Position numbers and translations under genes: made by a program. A model generated the notes under the pieces. The model was not told the DNA's origin. It made no database searches and saw only the letters and a program-made list of their open reading frames with translations. Of a stretch of 9,494 bases of DNA, positions 1 to 6,319 are shown one piece after another. The number at the start of each line of letters is the position of its first letter. Within the stretch, counting starts at the first letter, position 1. The stretch comes from Actinomycetota bacterium (GTDB lineage: Bacteria; Actinomycetota; Actinomycetes; Actinomycetales; Microbacteriaceae): positions 1-9,494 of the forward strand of contig WLFX01000028.1 in assembly GCA_009703545.1 (NCBI GenBank), read 5' to 3'.

Positions 1-1
1 C

Positions 2-811
2 CTCACCACGGCGCTTCTCGATGCAAAAGTCACGGCCATCGCATACGAAACCGTCCAACTTCCCACCCGAGCGCTACCGCTCCTCGCTCCAATGAGCGAG
101 GTCGCGGGTCGCCTGTCCGTCATCGTCGGTGCGAATGCAATGCTTCGTCCCAACGGTGGTACCGGGCTGCTCGTTTCGGGGGTCCCCGGAACACACGCGG
201 CAAACATCGTTGTCCTCGGTGGCGGTGTTGCTGGCACCAGCGCGGTCGCAATGGCCGTTGGGCTCGGTGCGAACGTGACGGTGCTGGACACCAATGTCCA
301 GCGTTTGCGCGAACTCGACGCCTTGTACGCTGGCCGGGTTCAGACTCTCGCATCGAACGCATATGAAATTGAAAAGGCCGCAATGGATGCCGACATGGTC
401 ATCGGTTCGGTTCTTATCCCCGGTGCAAAGGCACCGAAACTCATTACCAATGCAATTGTGAAAAAGATGAAACCGGGCAGTGTTCTCGTCGACATCGCCA
501 TTGACCAGGGTGGCTGCTTCGAAGACTCACACGCGACTACTCACAGTGAACCCACCTTCGCGGTTCACGACACAATTTTCTATTGCGTCGCCAACATGCC
601 CGGTGCCGCGCCACAGACGTCCACGCACGCCTTGACGAACGCGACCGCTCCGTATGTTCGAGCACTCGCCGCCAAGGGGTGGAAGGACGCACTTCGCGCG
701 GATGCGTCACTCGCGCTCGGCCTCAACACGCATAACGGCACTCTCACCAACGATGCGGTTGCCGTCGCTCACGGTCTCGACGCAGTCTCGCTCGAGTCCG
801 TTCTCTCGTAG
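2..811 (+). CDS. ald: Alanine dehydrogenase, 5'-truncated by window edge
   Basis: This enzyme catalyses reversible oxidative deamination of L-alanine to pyruvate and NH3 with NAD+ in the cytoplasm. The reading frame is open from base 2, so the gene begins outside the window; the ATG at 92 is the internal Met of the family motif APMSEVAGR. About 269 residues are visible out of a usual total near 370. The NAD-binding Rossmann loop appears as VVLGGGVAGTSA, followed by VTVLDTN at the end of the second strand. VDIAIDQGGC contains the Asp that corresponds to the active-site Asp near residue 270 of the mycobacterial enzyme. The substrate-binding Lys and His of the N-terminal domain lie outside the window. 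The last 43 bases overlap the convergent ATPase gene. The neighbouring aminotransferase probably produces alanine, so recycling alanine to pyruvate is a sensible local role (inference). Identification is firm. Confidence 0.96.
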   Translation, partial: LTTALLDAKVTAIAYETVQLPTRALPLLAPMSEVAGRLSVIVGANAMLRPNGGTGLLVSGVPGTHAANIVVLGGGVAGTSAVAMAVGLGANVTVLDTNVQRLRELDALYAGRVQTLASNAYEIEKAAMDADMVIGSVLIPGAKAPKLITNAIVKKMKPGSVLVDIAIDQGGCFEDSHATTHSEPTFAVHDTIFYCVANMPGAAPQTSTHALTNATAPYVRALAAKGWKDALRADASLALGLNTHNGTLTNDAVAVAHGLDAVSLESVLS

Positions 812-2700
812 AGCACAAATCGAAGACCCCGCCACGTGCCGACCCCGGGCGCGGAGGCGGGGTCGAACGTTTCCGGCGGTGCACCGGTGGCGCGATGTGC
901 TTCAAGGGTCGCTGTCCGCAGTGTGATCACGGTGCGAACGGAACCAAACACGCGCGGCAATGGTTGACTGCTCGCCACCAGAACGACGACATGATGCGAC
1001 GCGTGGCGAACTCGCCGAACCGCATCGAGAAATGCGCTCGCATCGACGGGCGACATCGAATCCATGATTCGGTCGAGGTCGTCGATCACGACAATTCCGG
1101 CATCACAGTCGAGTTCTTGCGCATTCGTCACCCAGGTAGCGGAATGGCCACCGACTAACGCCCGCAGCGTTTCAGTTCGCCCTGAACCTCGGTCACCGAT
1201 AACGGCGATGTCGCCGTCGCTCGGTTGCCAGTGAGCGATTCGGTGACACGCGTGGGCCACGTCGTCGACAATGCCAAATCCGGTTCGGCCGTCTCGCGGA
1301 ACCGGCCTCGTCAACGCCGGCTGCCACGGGGTTGTGTGGACTCGCTCGCCTGACAATTCGGACACTGTCATGGGTTCGATGGACGGAACATAAACGTCGC
1401 GAACCAGTCCGTCACCGAGCGTGACGAGGCACCTCCCCAGTGCCGGCGCAACGGACGTTGCTCGTCCCAGCACCTGAATCACATCGTGGAGCGTGTTCAT
1501 CGAGAGACAAATTCTCACGGGAATGTTTGCCAAAACCGAATCACGCAGGACCCCACTCGGGTGTTGGACCGCGAGGACGAGGTGAATTCCGAGTGAGCGA
1601 CCGCGCCGAGCGATGTCCGCGAGCAGGTCGTGCGCCGCGGGGAATTGTCGCAGAAATTCGTGAACCTCATCGATGACAAGCGCCAATCGGGGAACATCAG
1701 ACGCGTTTTCGATTGTCGTGACTCGCTGGCGGACGAACTCCAACTCCCGTCGCCTAATCTCAGCGCTCAACCCCTCAATTGCGCGTGGCACATCGGTGGT
1801 CGTCAGGTCAGTGAGGGTCGCAAGGTGATGGGGAAATCCACCGAGCGGACCGAGTGTCGCACCCCCCTTAAAATCGATACCAACAAACTGGAACTCGGCC
1901 GGCGTGAAGCGCGTGGCCCATTCGACGACAAGTGCGGTGAGTGCGTGTGATTTTCCTGATCCGGTTCGACCCGCAATGAGCACATGAGGGGTGTCCGACG
2001 TCAACCGCACCTTCAATCGTGCTCGACTTATACGCGCGATGGCCGTCAGAATGCCGTCCGCACCGTTGACGTCATCGGGCAGATAATCAACGCGGGTCGG
2101 GAGAGAACCGCGGGTTGTAATGGAATCGACGCCGCGGTCCGTGCAGCGAATCGCGAGTGCGACCTCGGTTGTTTCGCCCCGGTCAATCGACGAACCATTC
2201 GCCCAGCGGGCTGGTACGCCAGGGTCCTGCGGGGCACCGAGTTGCGCGGTTGCCTGAACGATGAGCGACGTCCACACGGCGTCCGCTGCAGGACCGTCCC
2301 CGATGACGGTGACCCCCGATGCCACATCGACGAGCCACGGTGAGCCATCCGTTTGGATTCCAGCGCGGACCACGGTGTGACCATTGCGAGCGGGCGCCCA
2401 TTCGCGGTTTCGAGCAATGTCGGCGACAGAAGGATATGCACGGTTCTCATCAATGATCCGCTGGGTATCCCGAACCATGTTGAGCTCCCGTTCCGCAGCG
2501 CGCTCACGTGCCCGCACAGCTTCGGTTCGCCGGGACTCACGCGTCGCGCGTCGAACGCCGTCGATGTGATGCGCGACAATCATCGTCGGCGCGATGACGG
2601 CTCCGAGCAGGGCGAATGATGATCCCGTCATGGCCCAAACCAGGCCCGCCGTCGCTATCGGTGCAACGACGCCGATGACGGGAAAATGCGCGACGGACAT
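769..2700 (-). CDS. Membrane-anchored FtsK/SpoIIIE-family ATPase, EccC/EssC-like
   Basis: A 643-residue protein with two hydrophobic segments near the N terminus (about 5-23 and 27-45), a basic, Arg/Glu-rich stretch (48-80) and two NTPase modules. The first has a canonical Walker A, GRTGSGKS (244-251), GIDFKGG (274-280), Walker B LVIDEVHE (341-348), and RRGRSLGIHLVLAVQHPSG (365-383). These last features resemble the ATPases of type VII secretion (EccC/EssC) more than chromosomal FtsK. The second has a degenerate P-loop, GDRGSGRT (502-509), and Walker B-like VVIDDLDRI (537-545). It lacks the FtsK gamma DNA-binding domain and an FHA domain, and it is much shorter than full EccC/EssC. No WXG100 substrate or other secretion component is in the window. 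The ATG at 2700 has no clear Shine-Dalgarno; an in-frame TGA lies 12 bases upstream, so no earlier start is possible. Likely role: protein or DNA pumping at the membrane; the substrate is unknown. Confidence 0.88.
   Translation of the reverse strand: MSVAHFPVIGVVAPIATAGLVWAMTGSSFALLGAVIAPTMIVAHHIDGVRRATRESRRTEAVRARERAAERELNMVRDTQRIIDENRAYPSVADIARNREWAPARNGHTVVRAGIQTDGSPWLVDVASGVTVIGDGPAADAVWTSLIVQATAQLGAPQDPGVPARWANGSSIDRGETTEVALAIRCTDRGVDSITTRGSLPTRVDYLPDDVNGADGILTAIARISRARLKVRLTSDTPHVLIAGRTGSGKSHALTALVVEWATRFTPAEFQFVGIDFKGGATLGPLGGFPHHLATLTDLTTTDVPRAIEGLSAEIRRRELEFVRQRVTTIENASDVPRLALVIDEVHEFLRQFPAAHDLLADIARRGRSLGIHLVLAVQHPSGVLRDSVLANIPVRICLSMNTLHDVIQVLGRATSVAPALGRCLVTLGDGLVRDVYVPSIEPMTVSELSGERVHTTPWQPALTRPVPRDGRTGFGIVDDVAHACHRIAHWQPSDGDIAVIGDRGSGRTETLRALVGGHSATWVTNAQELDCDAGIVVIDDLDRIMDSMSPVDASAFLDAVRRVRHASHHVVVLVASSQPLPRVFGSVRTVITLRTATLEAHRATGAPPETFDPASAPGVGTWRGLRFVLYERTDSSETASRP
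825..864 (+). terminator. Possible ald terminator hairpin inside the convergent ATPase gene
   Basis: A perfect 9-bp inverted repeat, GACCCCGCC at 825-833 and GGCGGGGTC at 856-864, lies 13 bases after the ald stop codon. The loop is 22 nt and contains a second GACCCC (841-846) that could pair with the same right arm to give a shorter 6-bp hairpin. The 3' side has only a short T run (GAACGTTT), so this would be a weak intrinsic terminator. The same bases encode residues 613-626 of the ATPase on the other strand. Confidence 0.35.
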
Positions 2701-2736
2701 CGCGACACGTTTTCACAAACAGGGCCGACAACGAGA

Positions 2737-2772
2737 GAACGGCGGCGAGTCTGTGCAGAACCGCCGCCGTTC
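2737..2772 (-). terminator. Candidate terminator hairpin after the aldehyde dehydrogenase gene
   Basis: A perfect 11-bp GC-rich inverted repeat (GAACGGCGGCG at 2737-2747, CGCCGCCGTTC at 2762-2772) with a 14-nt loop starts 9 bases beyond the dehydrogenase stop codon on the minus strand. It fills most of the 81-base gap before the ATPase start. The downstream T tract is weak (TCTCTCGTTG), as is common in high-GC actinobacteria. If it works, the ATPase gene must have its own promoter. Confidence 0.5.
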
Positions 2773-2781
2773 GAGACGTGT

Positions 2782-4215
2782 TTACTCGCCGATGTAAGAC
2801 ATGACGTGCTTGATGCGCGTGTAGTCTTCGAAACCGTACATCGAGAGGTCTTTGCCGTAACCCGAGTGCTTGAAACCACCGTGTGGCATTTCGGCAACGA
2901 TCGGGATGTGAGTGTTGATCCACACTGCACCGAAGTCGAGGTGCTTGGCGAAACGCATCGCACGTCCGTGGTCCTTCGTCCAGACTGACGATGCCAGTCC
3001 GTACTCGACGCCGTTTGCCCACGAGAGGGCTTCGGCCTCATCCTTGAACTTCTGAACCGTCACGACCGGACCGAAGATTTCGTTCTGGATGATCCAGTCT
3101 GTCTGCTTGAGTCCAGAGACGATGGTCGGCTCGATGAAGAACCCTTCCGTGCCCTGGCGGTGACCGCCCGTCTCGACGACCGCGTTGTTGGGCAGGTCGC
3201 CGAGGATTCCCATGACGCGATCGAATTGGTTCACGTTATTGACGGGACCATACAAGATGTCTTCGTTGGTGGGGATTCCCGTTGACACGTTTGCCTGAAC
3301 GTATTCCTTCATCGCGGCTACGAATTCATCGTGAACCTTGGCATGAACGAGCACGCGCGTTGCCGCAGTGCAGTCTTGGCCCGCGTTGAAGTAACCCGCA
3401 ATGGCAATGCCCTCTACTGCTCGGGCGATGTCGGCATCATCAAAGACGATGACGGGAGCCTTGCCTCCAAGTTCGAGGTGAACACGCTTGACGTCGGCAG
3501 CGGCCGACTTTGCGACCTCCATGCCGGCACGAATCGAACCGGTAATGGACACCATTTGCGGAATCTTGTGCGCGGTCATCGCAGCCCCTGTGGTGCGGTC
3601 ACCGACGACGACGTTCATGACACCCTTGGGAAGGAACTCCTGCGCAACCTGTGCGAGAAGAAGGGTCGACTGTGGAGTCGTGTCCGACGGCTTGAGTACT
3701 GTCGTGTTTCCCGCGGCGAGTGCTGGTGCGAACTTCCAAATCGCCATCATGAGGGGGTAGTTCCACGGAGTGACCTGGCCGACGACACCAATGGGCTCGC
3801 GGCGAATGATCGACGTGTGGTCCTTCATGTACTCGCCCGCGGAACGCCCTTCGAGGTTGCGTGCCGCGCCGGCGAAGAATCGAATCTGATCCACTCCGAC
3901 GGCAATCTCTTCACTCAAGGTGAGTGCGATGGGCTTGCCGGTGTCTTGGACCTCGGCAGCAGCGAATTCGTCGGCTTTGGCTTCCATCGCGTCGGCGATC
4001 TGCCAGAGAGCTTTTTGACGTTCGCCCGGAGTCGTCTCGCCCCACTCTTCGAACGCAGCGGCGGCGGCCTGGTAAGCCGAATCAACGTCAGCGTCGTTCG
4101 AGACGGGCGACTTCGCGTAGACGTCTCCGGTGACGGGATCGACGAGGTCGATGGTGTCCTTGCCGCGCGAGTCGACGAGTTCACCGTTGATGAAGTTCTT
4201 CAATGTTTTAGTCAT
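2782..4215 (-). CDS. patD: Gamma-aminobutyraldehyde dehydrogenase (PatD-like)
   Basis: This NAD(P)-dependent aldehyde dehydrogenase of 477 residues has the usual family length. It would oxidise 4-aminobutyraldehyde (in equilibrium with 1-pyrroline) to GABA in putrescine breakdown. Visible catalytic landmarks are PWNYP with Asn152, cofactor-binding Lys175 in VLKPSD, SITGS (223-227), the general base Glu248 in LELGGKAP, the nucleophile Cys282 and Glu379 in NEIFGP. The context [11 protein letters not shown] around Cys282, [12 protein letters not shown] (112-123) and the C-terminal EMPHGG and [11 protein letters not shown] match the PatD/YdcW branch as I remember it, rather than succinate-semialdehyde or betaine-aldehyde dehydrogenases. 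The ATG at 4215 has no good Shine-Dalgarno. A promoter-like pair places transcription start at or next to the ATG, suggesting a leaderless mRNA. The gene is divergent from the regulator and aminotransferase that would make its substrate. Substrate specificity is inferred from homology and context. Confidence 0.92.
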   Translation of the reverse strand: MTKTLKNFINGELVDSRGKDTIDLVDPVTGDVYAKSPVSNDADVDSAYQAAAAAFEEWGETTPGERQKALWQIADAMEAKADEFAAAEVQDTGKPIALTLSEEIAVGVDQIRFFAGAARNLEGRSAGEYMKDHTSIIRREPIGVVGQVTPWNYPLMMAIWKFAPALAAGNTTVLKPSDTTPQSTLLLAQVAQEFLPKGVMNVVVGDRTTGAAMTAHKIPQMVSITGSIRAGMEVAKSAAADVKRVHLELGGKAPVIVFDDADIARAVEGIAIAGYFNAGQDCTAATRVLVHAKVHDEFVAAMKEYVQANVSTGIPTNEDILYGPVNNVNQFDRVMGILGDLPNNAVVETGGHRQGTEGFFIEPTIVSGLKQTDWIIQNEIFGPVVTVQKFKDEAEALSWANGVEYGLASSVWTKDHGRAMRFAKHLDFGAVWINTHIPIVAEMPHGGFKHSGYGKDLSMYGFEDYTRIKHVMSYIGE

Positions 4216-4250
4216 GGCTCAACAATAATCACTCCGCGCCGTAGTTTCCA
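4216..4250 (-). promoter_or_regulatory. Candidate leaderless promoter for the aldehyde dehydrogenase
   Basis: Read on the minus strand, a -35-like TGGAAA (4245-4250), a 17-base spacer and a -10-like TATTGT (4222-4227) end six bases before the ATG. Each hexamer matches the sigma-70-type consensus at four of six positions. This would put +1 on the start codon, which agrees with the absence of a Shine-Dalgarno sequence. Confidence 0.4.
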
Positions 4251-4254
4251 GCAC

Positions 4255-4269
4255 AAATTCTTCGAATTT
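4255..4269. promoter_or_regulatory. Palindrome 1, candidate Lrp-type operator
   Basis: AAATTCTTCGAATTT is a perfect inverted repeat with 6-bp arms and a 3-base centre. Its size suits Lrp/AsnC-family sites. It lies just upstream of the putative -35 box of the dehydrogenase, centred about 47 bases from its predicted +1. A further GAATTC at 4277-4282 adds another possible half-site pair. Binding by the adjacent regulator is inferred. Confidence 0.45.
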
Positions 4270-4296
4270 CCGCAGTGAATTCGGCGTTTTGCGACG

Positions 4297-4310
4297 AAAT
4301 CACTTGATTT
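4297..4310. promoter_or_regulatory. Palindrome 2, candidate Lrp-type operator over the regulator promoter
   Basis: AAATCACTTGATTT is a perfect inverted repeat with 6-bp arms and a 2-base centre. It shares the AAAT...GA(A)TTT outline with palindrome 1. The two centres are about 42 bp apart, close to four helical turns, which would put them on the same DNA face. It covers the putative -35 box of the regulator gene, which would fit autorepression (inference). Confidence 0.45.
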
Positions 4311-4338
4311 TTGCCTGTTTTACCGTCAGAATCAGTTC
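4304..4338 (+). promoter_or_regulatory. Candidate leaderless promoter for the Lrp-family regulator operon
   Basis: A -35-like TTGATT (4304-4309), a 17-base spacer and a -10-like CAGAAT (4327-4332) place +1 at the ATG at 4339. Each box matches consensus at four of six positions. No Shine-Dalgarno sequence precedes the ATG, so a leaderless transcript is plausible. Confidence 0.38.
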
Positions 4339-4806
4339 ATGTTCACTAGTTTGCGTCCGTCGACACTCGACGATGTGTCGCGCGCAATCGTGGAACAACT
4401 CCAGATTGACGGACGTAAATCGTATTCGGATATTGGCCGAGCGGTGGATCTGTCCGAGGCCGCTGTGCGTCAACGAGTCCAGAAATTGATTGAATCAGGC
4501 GTCATGCAAATCGTCGCCATCACCGATCCCCTTCAAATGGGCTTCAACCGTCAAGCAATGATTGGGATTCGCACGACGGGTGACTCACGAGTCGTCGCCG
4601 AAGCACTCTCGAAAATTGGGGCCGTCGAATACGTCGTCCTCACCGCCGGTTCGTTTGACATCATGGTCGAGGTGGTCTGCACCGACGACGGTGACCTGCT
4701 CAACCTTCTCAATGGGACAATTCGGAACGTTGCGGGTGTAGTCGAGACCGAAGTTTTCACCTATCTACAACTAAAGAAACAGCAGTACAACTGGGGAACG
4801 CTGTAG
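4339..4806 (+). CDS. Lrp/AsnC-family transcriptional regulator
   Basis: A 155-residue regulator of typical Lrp/AsnC length. The N-terminal winged helix-turn-helix spans about residues 9-55, with SYSDIGRAVDLSEAAVRQRV (28-47) forming the helix-turn-helix. The C-terminal RAM domain, about 70-145, folds the oligomer and binds amino-acid effectors; TAGSFDIMVEV (102-112) carries the family's GxFD turn. It is divergent from the aminobutyraldehyde dehydrogenase and lies 28 bases before the aminotransferase start, so it probably controls both. From memory, an Lrp gene beside this type of aminotransferase is a recurring actinobacterial arrangement. The effector could be alanine, putrescine or another amine; the sequence does not tell. 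It could be compared with AldR, the mycobacterial Lrp-type regulator of ald, but here it is not next to ald. Confidence 0.94.
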   Translation: MFTSLRPSTLDDVSRAIVEQLQIDGRKSYSDIGRAVDLSEAAVRQRVQKLIESGVMQIVAITDPLQMGFNRQAMIGIRTTGDSRVVAEALSKIGAVEYVVLTAGSFDIMVEVVCTDDGDLLNLLNGTIRNVAGVVETEVFTYLQLKKQQYNWGTL

Positions 4807-4820
4807 TCCCCACAACACAT

Positions 4821-4825
4821 AGGAG
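4821..4825 (+). promoter_or_regulatory. Ribosome binding site that fixes the aminotransferase start
   Basis: AGGAG is followed by a 9-base spacer to the ATG at 4835, a good spacing. A TTG at 4826 in the same frame abuts the site directly and is therefore an unlikely start. This is the clearest Shine-Dalgarno sequence in the window. Confidence 0.8.
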
Positions 4826-4834
4826 TTGAACGCA

Positions 4835-6316
4835 ATGACGCTACTGTCGAGAAAGTCTAAGGTCGCAAAGCCCGCGACAAAAAAGGTCGCAAATGGGAAA
4901 GCGCCTGCGGAGGGGAAGATTCTTTCTCAACGTGAGGTCATGAAAGACCCGCTGCAAAAGATGGCGAAAGACCACCTCTGGATGCACTTTGCACGGCAAT
5001 CGGGAATGGAATCCGGCAAGGGCGTTCCGATCATCACCAAGGGTGATGGTCACCACATCTGGGACTCGAGCGGCAAGAAATACATCGATGGCCTCTCGGG
5101 GCTATTCGTTGTCAACGCCGGTCACGGGCGGAAGCGCTTGGCGCAGGCCGCCGCGAAGCAGGCAGAAGAACTCGCGTTCTTCCCTCTCTGGAGCTACGCG
5201 CACCCTTCGGCGATCGAACTGGCCGACCGTCTGGCGGACTACGCGCCCGGCGACCTCAACCGCGTCTTTTATTCGACCGGTGGTGGTGAAGCGGTCGAAA
5301 CCGCGTTCAAGTTGGCCAAGCAGTATTGGAAGATTCAGGGCATGCCCATGAAGACCAAGGTCATCGCGCGCAACATCGCCTACCACGGCACCCCTCAGGG
5401 CGCTCTGGCAATTACAGGTCTCCCCGGAATCAAGGCGGCGTTCGAGCCTCTCGTGCCCGGCGCGTTCCACGTGCCGAACACGAACATTTATCGTGCCAAG
5501 GAACAGGGTTACCACGGCGTCGAGACCGAAGAAGCGTTCGGGCTTTGGGCCGCCGACGAGATCGAACGGATGATTCAGATGGAAGGCCCCGACACGATAG
5601 CGGCCGTCTTCCTCGAGCCGGTGCAGAACGCGGGAGGATGTTTCCCGCCTCAGGCCGGTTACTTCAAGCGTGTTCGTGAGATCTGCGACCAATACGACGT
5701 ATTGCTCGTTTCGGACGAGGTCATCTGTGCGTTCGGCCGTATCGGCGAGATGTTCGCGTGTAACGCCTACGATTACGTACCCGACATGATCACGTGTGCC
5801 AAGGCGATGACCTCGGGTTACTCGCCCATCGGCGCCACGATCATCTCGGACCGAATCTACGAACCCTTCAAGCACGGAACGACCGCATTTTATCACGGCT
5901 ACACGTTCGGCGGTCACCCCGTTTCGGCCGCGGTTGCCATGGAAAACCTCAACATTTTCGAAGAAGAGGATCTCAACGGGAATGTCCGTCGGAACGCCCC
6001 TGCGTTCAAGTCAACGCTCGAGAAGCTGAAAGATATCTCTATAGTCGGTGACGTCCGCGGCGCCGGTTATTTCTACGGCATCGAACTCGTCAAGGACCAG
6101 GTGACCAAGGAAACGTTTAACGACAAGGAAGCCGAGCGCTTGCTGCGCGGCTACCTGTCTCAGGCCCTCTACAGTGCGGGGCTCTACTGCCGTGCGGACG
6201 ACCGAGGAGACCCCGTCATCCAGCTCGCTCCCCCGCTCACTATCGGACAGCCCGAATTCGACGAGATCGAGCAGATCCTCCGCGAGGTTCTGATCGGCGC
6301 GACGAAGCTCCTTTAA
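4835..6316 (+). CDS. Class III aminotransferase, probable putrescine-pyruvate type (SpuC-like)
   Basis: A PLP-dependent fold-type I transaminase of 493 residues from the ATG at 4835. It probably transfers the terminal amino group of putrescine or a related amine to pyruvate, giving 4-aminobutyraldehyde and alanine. Landmarks, counted from this ATG: the PLP phosphate loop STGGGEAVETA (147-157), AYHG with Tyr183, the cofactor Asp294 in VSDEVICAFGR, the Schiff-base Lys323 in TCAKAMTSGYSP, and HGYTFGGHP with Thr357. The substrate is assigned by similarity to the SpuC group and by the adjacent aminobutyraldehyde dehydrogenase; other omega-amines or beta-alanine-type substrates remain possible. The first 28 residues form a Lys-rich, low-complexity tail outside the catalytic core, which is unusual. 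The next gene begins 3 bases after the stop, which suggests translational coupling. Confidence 0.9.
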   Translation: MTLLSRKSKVAKPATKKVANGKAPAEGKILSQREVMKDPLQKMAKDHLWMHFARQSGMESGKGVPIITKGDGHHIWDSSGKKYIDGLSGLFVVNAGHGRKRLAQAAAKQAEELAFFPLWSYAHPSAIELADRLADYAPGDLNRVFYSTGGGEAVETAFKLAKQYWKIQGMPMKTKVIARNIAYHGTPQGALAITGLPGIKAAFEPLVPGAFHVPNTNIYRAKEQGYHGVETEEAFGLWAADEIERMIQMEGPDTIAAVFLEPVQNAGGCFPPQAGYFKRVREICDQYDVLLVSDEVICAFGRIGEMFACNAYDYVPDMITCAKAMTSGYSPIGATIISDRIYEPFKHGTTAFYHGYTFGGHPVSAAVAMENLNIFEEEDLNGNVRRNAPAFKSTLEKLKDISIVGDVRGAGYFYGIELVKDQVTKETFNDKEAERLLRGYLSQALYSAGLYCRADDRGDPVIQLAPPLTIGQPEFDEIEQILREVLIGATKLL

Positions 6317-6319
6317 ACA

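Noticed and set aside
2046..2579. 177-codon minus-strand frame overlapping the ATPase gene in another phase
   Set aside because: The ATPase frame in this region is continuous and carries the conserved linker and lead-in to the P-loop, so the second frame is not needed and there is no sign of a frameshift.
769..2700. Chromosomal DNA translocase FtsK or a conjugative TraB
   Set aside because: The protein is too short, has two rather than four membrane segments, lacks the gamma DNA-binding domain, and its DFKGG and GRSLGIHL motifs fit EccC/EssC ATPases better. No plasmid or conjugation genes are nearby.
2737..2772. Inverted repeat read as a mobile-element end or attachment site
   Set aside because: It is a single short hairpin directly after a stop codon, with no second copy, no target duplication and no transposase or integrase in the window; a terminator explains it better.
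3331..4278. Long plus-strand open frame (315 codons) antisense to the aldehyde dehydrogenase
   Set aside because: It lies almost entirely opposite a well-conserved enzyme gene, its translation has no recognisable motif, and no ribosome binding site supports it. It is an effect of codon bias in GC-rich DNA.
4826..4834. TTG at 4826 as the aminotransferase start
   Set aside because: It directly abuts the AGGAG ribosome binding site with no spacer, while the ATG at 4835 has a 9-base spacer.
5102..5917. Long minus-strand open frame (271 codons) inside the aminotransferase gene
   Set aside because: It is antisense to the catalytic core of a clear class III aminotransferase, and its Arg/Val/Asp-rich translation matches nothing I recognise.
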